Source of the DNA: Chitinophaga pinensis
GTDB taxonomy: Bacteria; Bacteroidota; Bacteroidia; Chitinophagales; Chitinophagaceae
NCBI GenBank assembly: GCA_943333125.1
Contig: CALQSB010000018.1
Coordinates: 1 to 55,383, forward strand
DNA: 55,383 nucleotides
Direction of reading: 5' to 3'
In this document: piece by piece, positions 52,878 through 55,383 of the stretch
How positions within the stretch are numbered: position 1 is the stretch's first letter
Layout: each line of letters opens with the position of its first letter
Notes under the pieces: generated by a model
Databases searched by the model: none
The model's input: the letters and a program-made list of their open reading frames with translations, nothing else
Told to the model about the DNA's origin: nothing
Translations under genes and position numbers: made by a program

Positions 52878-54009
52878 ATTGAATATTAACTTCTTCTGTA
52901 GGCGCATTTTTTCCCTGATAAAGTAATAGGCTATTGGAATTGGGTTGATACTTTTTCCAAAACTTGAGGCCTTTCAAAAGACTGCGGTCGGGTTTAGATG
53001 CAGATTTCATTTCTAAAGCCAAAGGCCCTGTTTCTTTTTCAATAATAAGGTCGATTTCATTTCCCATATTATCCCGGAAATAGAAAATTCCATTGCTTTC
53101 GCCTTGGTTGCATTTGTTCTTTTTTATTTCTGAAATGCACCAGTTTTCAAAAATGGCACCAGCCATTGGATGATTTTTTAAACCTGATTTTGATGAAATG
53201 TTGAGTAGGGTACAAAGTAAACCCGTGTCATAGAAATATATTTTCGGACTTTTTACAATCCGCTTATTTAGATTATTATACCAAGGCTGCAATTGAAATA
53301 GGATATAGCTATTCTCCAATAATCCCAACCAGGATTGAATGGTTTTAGTATCAACACCCACTTGTTTGGATAATTCATCGCGATTAAGAATTTGTCCGGC
53401 ATAGTTAGCACAGAGAACAACGAAACGACTAAATAAGGCTAGGTTGGAAATGTTCTTCAATTGCCTGACATCCCTTTGGATATAAGTTTGAATATAACTA
53501 TTGAACCATTTTTGTGGAAGTAAATTTTCAGACCATATCTCTGGATATCCTCCTGTTAACATATTAGTAAGTAAATCTCCCACCGGTAAATTTGCATCTT
53601 TTAACTCCTGATAACTTAAAGGCAATAAGGTCAGATATCCTGCCCGTCCGGCAAGAGATTGGGAAACTTGTTCTTGTAAAAGAAAGTTATTAGAACCTGT
53701 AAGAATGAATTGACCCCTGGAAGTATTTTTATCCATTAAAACTTGTAAGTGCCTGAAAAGTTCAGGCACACGTTGAACTTCATCAAATATAGCACCGGTG
53801 TTATAATTCTTTAAGAATGTACGAGGGTCTTTTTGAAACAAGTCTTGAACAACTGGATCCTCAAAATTTACATACGGCTTTCCATTGAAAAGAGCCTTGC
53901 TCAAAGTGGTTTTTCCACTTTGTCTTGGACCGGTAATACAGAGTGCTCGAAATTGCTTTAGTGCCAATTTAGCCTCATCTAATATGGCTCGAGAAATCAT
54001 AGATTCCAT
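52843..54009 (-). CDS. AAA ATPase with DUF4143 domain
   Basis: 388 residues from the ATG at 54009 (MESMISRAILDEAKLALKQF). An ATG at 54027 adds six residues. The AAA_14 part shows CITGPRQSGKTTLSKALF (Walker A), GAIFDEVQRVPELFRHLQVL (Walker B), GQFILTGSNNFLLQ (sensor) and GRAGYLTLLPLSYQEL. The DUF4143 part shows YIQTYIQRDVRQLKNISNLA, LGLLENSYILFQLQPWYNN and GNEIDLIIEKETGPLALEMK, with a nuclease-like E-[VI]-D-L core. The family is widespread and scattered in accessory DNA, with suspected DNA-related or defence roles. Its start codon lies within a palindrome. Confidence 0.9.
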   Translation of the reverse strand: MESMISRAILDEAKLALKQFRALCITGPRQSGKTTLSKALFNGKPYVNFEDPVVQDLFQKDPRTFLKNYNTGAIFDEVQRVPELFRHLQVLMDKNTSRGQFILTGSNNFLLQEQVSQSLAGRAGYLTLLPLSYQELKDANLPVGDLLTNMLTGGYPEIWSENLLPQKWFNSYIQTYIQRDVRQLKNISNLALFSRFVVLCANYAGQILNRDELSKQVGVDTKTIQSWLGLLENSYILFQLQPWYNNLNKRIVKSPKIYFYDTGLLCTLLNISSKSGLKNHPMAGAIFENWCISEIKKNKCNQGESNGIFYFRDNMGNEIDLIIEKETGPLALEMKSASKPDRSLLKGLKFWKKYQPNSNSLLLYQGKNAPTEEVNIQFMSWEDLDSIR

Positions 54010-54073
54010 TTTTGTATAAATATACATAAATGGAATCGAATTCCATAATTTACATTTTATACAAAAATGGAAT
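54003..54073. promoter_or_regulatory. Nested inverted repeats over the DUF4143 start
   Basis: 18-bp perfect arms (54003-54020, ATTCCATTTTTGTATAAA, and 54056-54073, its exact complement) flank an inner palindrome ATGGAAT-CGA-ATTCCAT (54030-54046). Together they give four ATTCCAT/ATGGAAT half-sites. The left arm includes the ATG of the DUF4143 gene. This fits an operator for autoregulation, or a hairpin hiding the start codon in mRNA. Confidence 0.7.
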
Positions 54074-54140
54074 TGATTGGCAAATGGTAAAAGAAATAAT
54101 AATGGCAGTTAAATATTATTATCAAAGACCATTATTATCT

Positions 54141-54199
54141 TTCAAAATAACAGTGGTCCTAACGGGTTTGAGTTCGAAGTGTTTGGAGAAAGATTTGAT
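54141..54199 (+). repeat. Boundary-like repeat, copy C
   Basis: TTCAAAATAACAGTGGTCCT followed by AACGGGTTTGAGTTCGAAGT and GTTTGGAGAAAGATTTGAT. It is nearly identical to copy D (54925-54983), and the pair directly flank the kinase-like pseudogene. Confidence 0.8.
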
Positions 54200-54213
54200 A
54201 AACTTAATCAATA

Positions 54214-54852
54214 CTATTCCTCAATAAAGAAAGAATCTTTAATATAAAAAACAGTATCAATAAAAAACAAAACACCATTATTGGTCAATACATATTCGTC
54301 ATGTAAATCCTCTAAAATAATACTAATGTTATTGTTGAAATAATTATTATTCTTTTTTAATTCAAATCCATTTTGATTTAAAAATTCTTTTACTGAAGGT
54401 AAATTTGTGGGCTCGGTAATTTCAATAAAAGGTTGTTTTACTACAGCAAACAAAACTTGCTTTTCTTGATAAAATCCAATTAATTCATAGGCTGTTTGAG
54501 GGAAGAAATAATTATGAATCAAAAGGCTGTAAAAATAATCTAACCAAAATTCGTAGAAGATAGTGTCATTGAATTTGTATACAAATTTTTCATCGGAATA
54601 CAGATATACTCTTTGTTCTGCACCGCTTGCAATAAATCGATTTTCATCATGTTCGCAGAATCAGAGATTTTGTGAGTCAATCCATTTAGTTAACTTCTTT
54701 GCTTCTTGCTCTTTTGAGAACTCTGATTTTTCAGTGTCTCCACTTGTTTTTTGGCTTTCTCTAATGTGGTGGGCTGCTGCTTTGATAATATCCTCTGCTG
54801 AATGATCGCCAATTCCTGAAATGATACTTTGTAGTTCATGTTTTAGATTCAT
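54214..54852 (-). pseudogene. Polyvalent-kinase-like protein interrupted by an in-frame UGA
   Basis: A single minus-strand frame of 213 codons from the ATG at 54852 (MNLKHELQSIISGIGDHSAE) to TAA at 54214, broken only by TGA at 54661-54663. The context is KKLTKWIDSQNL-stop-FCEHDENRFIASGAEQ. Both halves are in the same frame, and relatives I recall have Trp at this place, so TGG to TGA is the simplest explanation. The C-terminal part (AYELIGFYQEKQVLFAVVKQ, ISIILEDLHDEYVLTNNGVL, FFIDTVFY) resembles the putative polyvalent protein kinase domain of phage and mobile-element proteins. It is flanked by boundary repeats C and D. Confidence 0.7.
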
Positions 54853-54924
54853 TTAGGTAAAAATAAACAATAAAACGAATAATTTAAAATGTGGTTTTTA
54901 GTATTGAGCTAACGTAAATATTAT

Positions 54925-54983
54925 TTTCAAAAATAACAGTGGTCCTAACGGGTTTGAGTTCGAAGTGCTTGGTGGAGGATTTA
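54925..54983 (+). repeat. Boundary-like repeat, copy D
   Basis: TTTCAAAAATAACAGTGGTC followed by CTAACGGGTTTGAGTTCGAA and GTGCTTGGTGGAGGATTTA. It matches copy C over about 55 bp with few differences, and precedes the HepT/MntA pair. Confidence 0.8.
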
Positions 54984-55001
54984 TTATTATTCTTAGAAAG
55001 T

Positions 55002-55349
55002 TTACTTTGCTGAATGCTCTTCTAAAATTTCTTTTATAAAAAAATGCAAATCGGGGATTTTATTTTCAATGATGTCCCAAAAAATATCATAATCAATTCC
55101 GAAATAATGGTGAATAAATTGATTCCTAGTAGCCGCCATTTTTCTCCATTCTATGTGAGGGTAATCTTTTTTAAATTCATCATCTACTTTATTGGCTGCT
55201 TCACCAATAATTTCTATACTTCTTTCCAGTGCTCTAACTAATACTTTATCATTTATAACTTGATTCGAATCTTTCCCATTTGTGTGGGTAGTAATAAACG
55301 CACATTCATCAAAGATGTGTTTTATGAGCTCAATATTAGATACCGACAT
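55002..55349 (-). CDS. HepT-like HEPN toxin (DUF86)
   Basis: 115 residues from the ATG at 55349 (MSVSNIELIKHIFDECAFIT). The HEPN motif RNQFIHHY (R75-x4-H80-x-Y82) matches RX4HXY exactly, and ALERSIEIIGEAANKVDDEF is typical of HepT. HepT toxins act on RNA. The cognate MntA nucleotidyltransferase neutralises them by AMPylating the Tyr of this motif. The start overlaps the end of the upstream gene by 14 bp, as usual for mntA-hepT. Confidence 0.9.
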   Translation of the reverse strand: MSVSNIELIKHIFDECAFITTHTNGKDSNQVINDKVLVRALERSIEIIGEAANKVDDEFKKDYPHIEWRKMAATRNQFIHHYFGIDYDIFWDIIENKIPDLHFFIKEILEEHSAK

Positions 55350-55383
55350 TTTCAACTTGTTTTAAAATGTGTGGACCAATATA
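55336..55383 (-). CDS. MntA-type nucleotidyltransferase antitoxin, C-terminal 15 residues only
   Basis: An open frame entering from the right edge reads YIGPHILKQVENVGI-stop and overlaps the hepT start. Ends of the form IGxxIL-x-EV are typical of minimal nucleotidyltransferases paired with HepT. The catalytic part lies beyond the window, so this rests mainly on position. Confidence 0.55.
   Translation of the reverse strand, partial: YIGPHILKQVENVGI

Noticed and set aside
54030-54227. 65-residue plus-strand frame opposite the DUF4143 start
   Set aside because: Its first codons come from the inverted repeat and its last from boundary repeat C. The middle has no recognisable features.
54563-54805. 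80-residue plus-strand frame
   Set aside because: It lies antisense to the kinase-like pseudogene, whose own frame is continuous and family-like on the minus strand.
51513-54983. Integron attC cassette array
   Set aside because: The repeats lack paired RYYYAAC and GTTRRRY boxes and the long imperfect palindrome of attC sites, and no integron tyrosine integrase is present. Only the looser cassette-boundary idea is kept.
1-55383. tRNA, rRNA or tmRNA genes
   Set aside because: No cloverleaf-like sequence with a CCA end or T-arm, and no rRNA core sequence, was recognised on either strand. The TTCGAA in the boundary repeats lacks the surrounding arms.

Overview
This is a low-GC chromosomal window from a member of the Bacteroidota, most likely the Chitinophagaceae or a close relative. 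The evidence is the TAnnTTTG-type -7 promoter boxes, a secreted protein with a type IX secretion C-terminal domain and a Fib_succ_major (FISUMP) domain, the futalosine menaquinone enzyme MqnC, the gene order rplM-rpsI-rpsB-tsf-pyrH, and a near absence of Shine-Dalgarno sequences. The family-level placement is inference.

Layout. 1-8.4 kb: an open-ended adenylate/guanylate cyclase, a DUF3817 membrane protein, a methyltransferase, mqnC, an M16 peptidase pair (one subunit catalytic, one not), a decayed HigB toxin with an intact HigA antitoxin, and a 2OG-Fe(II) oxygenase. 8.4-16.4 kb is an accessory island: a complete HigBA pair, two convergent ORF6N genes carrying a striking palindromic DNA repeat, an XRE regulator, a 1241-residue LamG/FISUMP/T9SS surface protein, and a repeat-rich spacer. 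16.4-25.6 kb: recA, a 184-bp MITE-like element, an EamA transporter, a SixA-like phosphatase, a long PurF-like enzyme, envelope proteins, and a TonB-dependent receptor behind a small Cys-terminated protein.

25.6-32.7 kb holds a phenylacetate degradation operon (tetR-paaE-paaABCD-mgtC-paaG-paaI-paaY). Two copies of one 22-bp palindrome, one upstream of paaA and one over the tetR promoter, point to a TetR operator. 32.7-34.4 kb is mostly noncoding. It carries three tandem ~158-bp units, each with a covarying terminator-like hairpin, and, beyond a DUF2461 gene, a sequence that folds into a compact three-way junction. 34.4-42.2 kb: an HNH protein, ligA, an amidohydrolase, a PhnA-like protein, two uncharacterised proteins, an orphan plus-strand terminator and the second MITE copy.

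42.3-46 kb is the ribosomal protein and translation operon. It is followed by a TylF-like methyltransferase and a collagen-like lipoprotein. 47.6-50.0 kb is a kaiC-kaiB-like pair plus an unknown single-TM protein, with no kaiA. 51.5-55.4 kb is a decaying mobile or defence-type region: a serine-recombinase remnant, a DUF4143 ATPase, a kinase-like pseudogene with one in-frame UGA, and a HepT/MntA toxin-antitoxin pair. These genes are separated by recurring copies of a short sequence that looks like a cassette boundary.

The strongest candidates for something undescribed are the in-frame palindrome array in the ORF6N gene (10.6-10.94 kb), the tandem hairpin RNA array (33.09-33.47 kb), the three-way-junction element (34.22-34.31 kb) and the repeat-bounded cassette region (51.5-55 kb).
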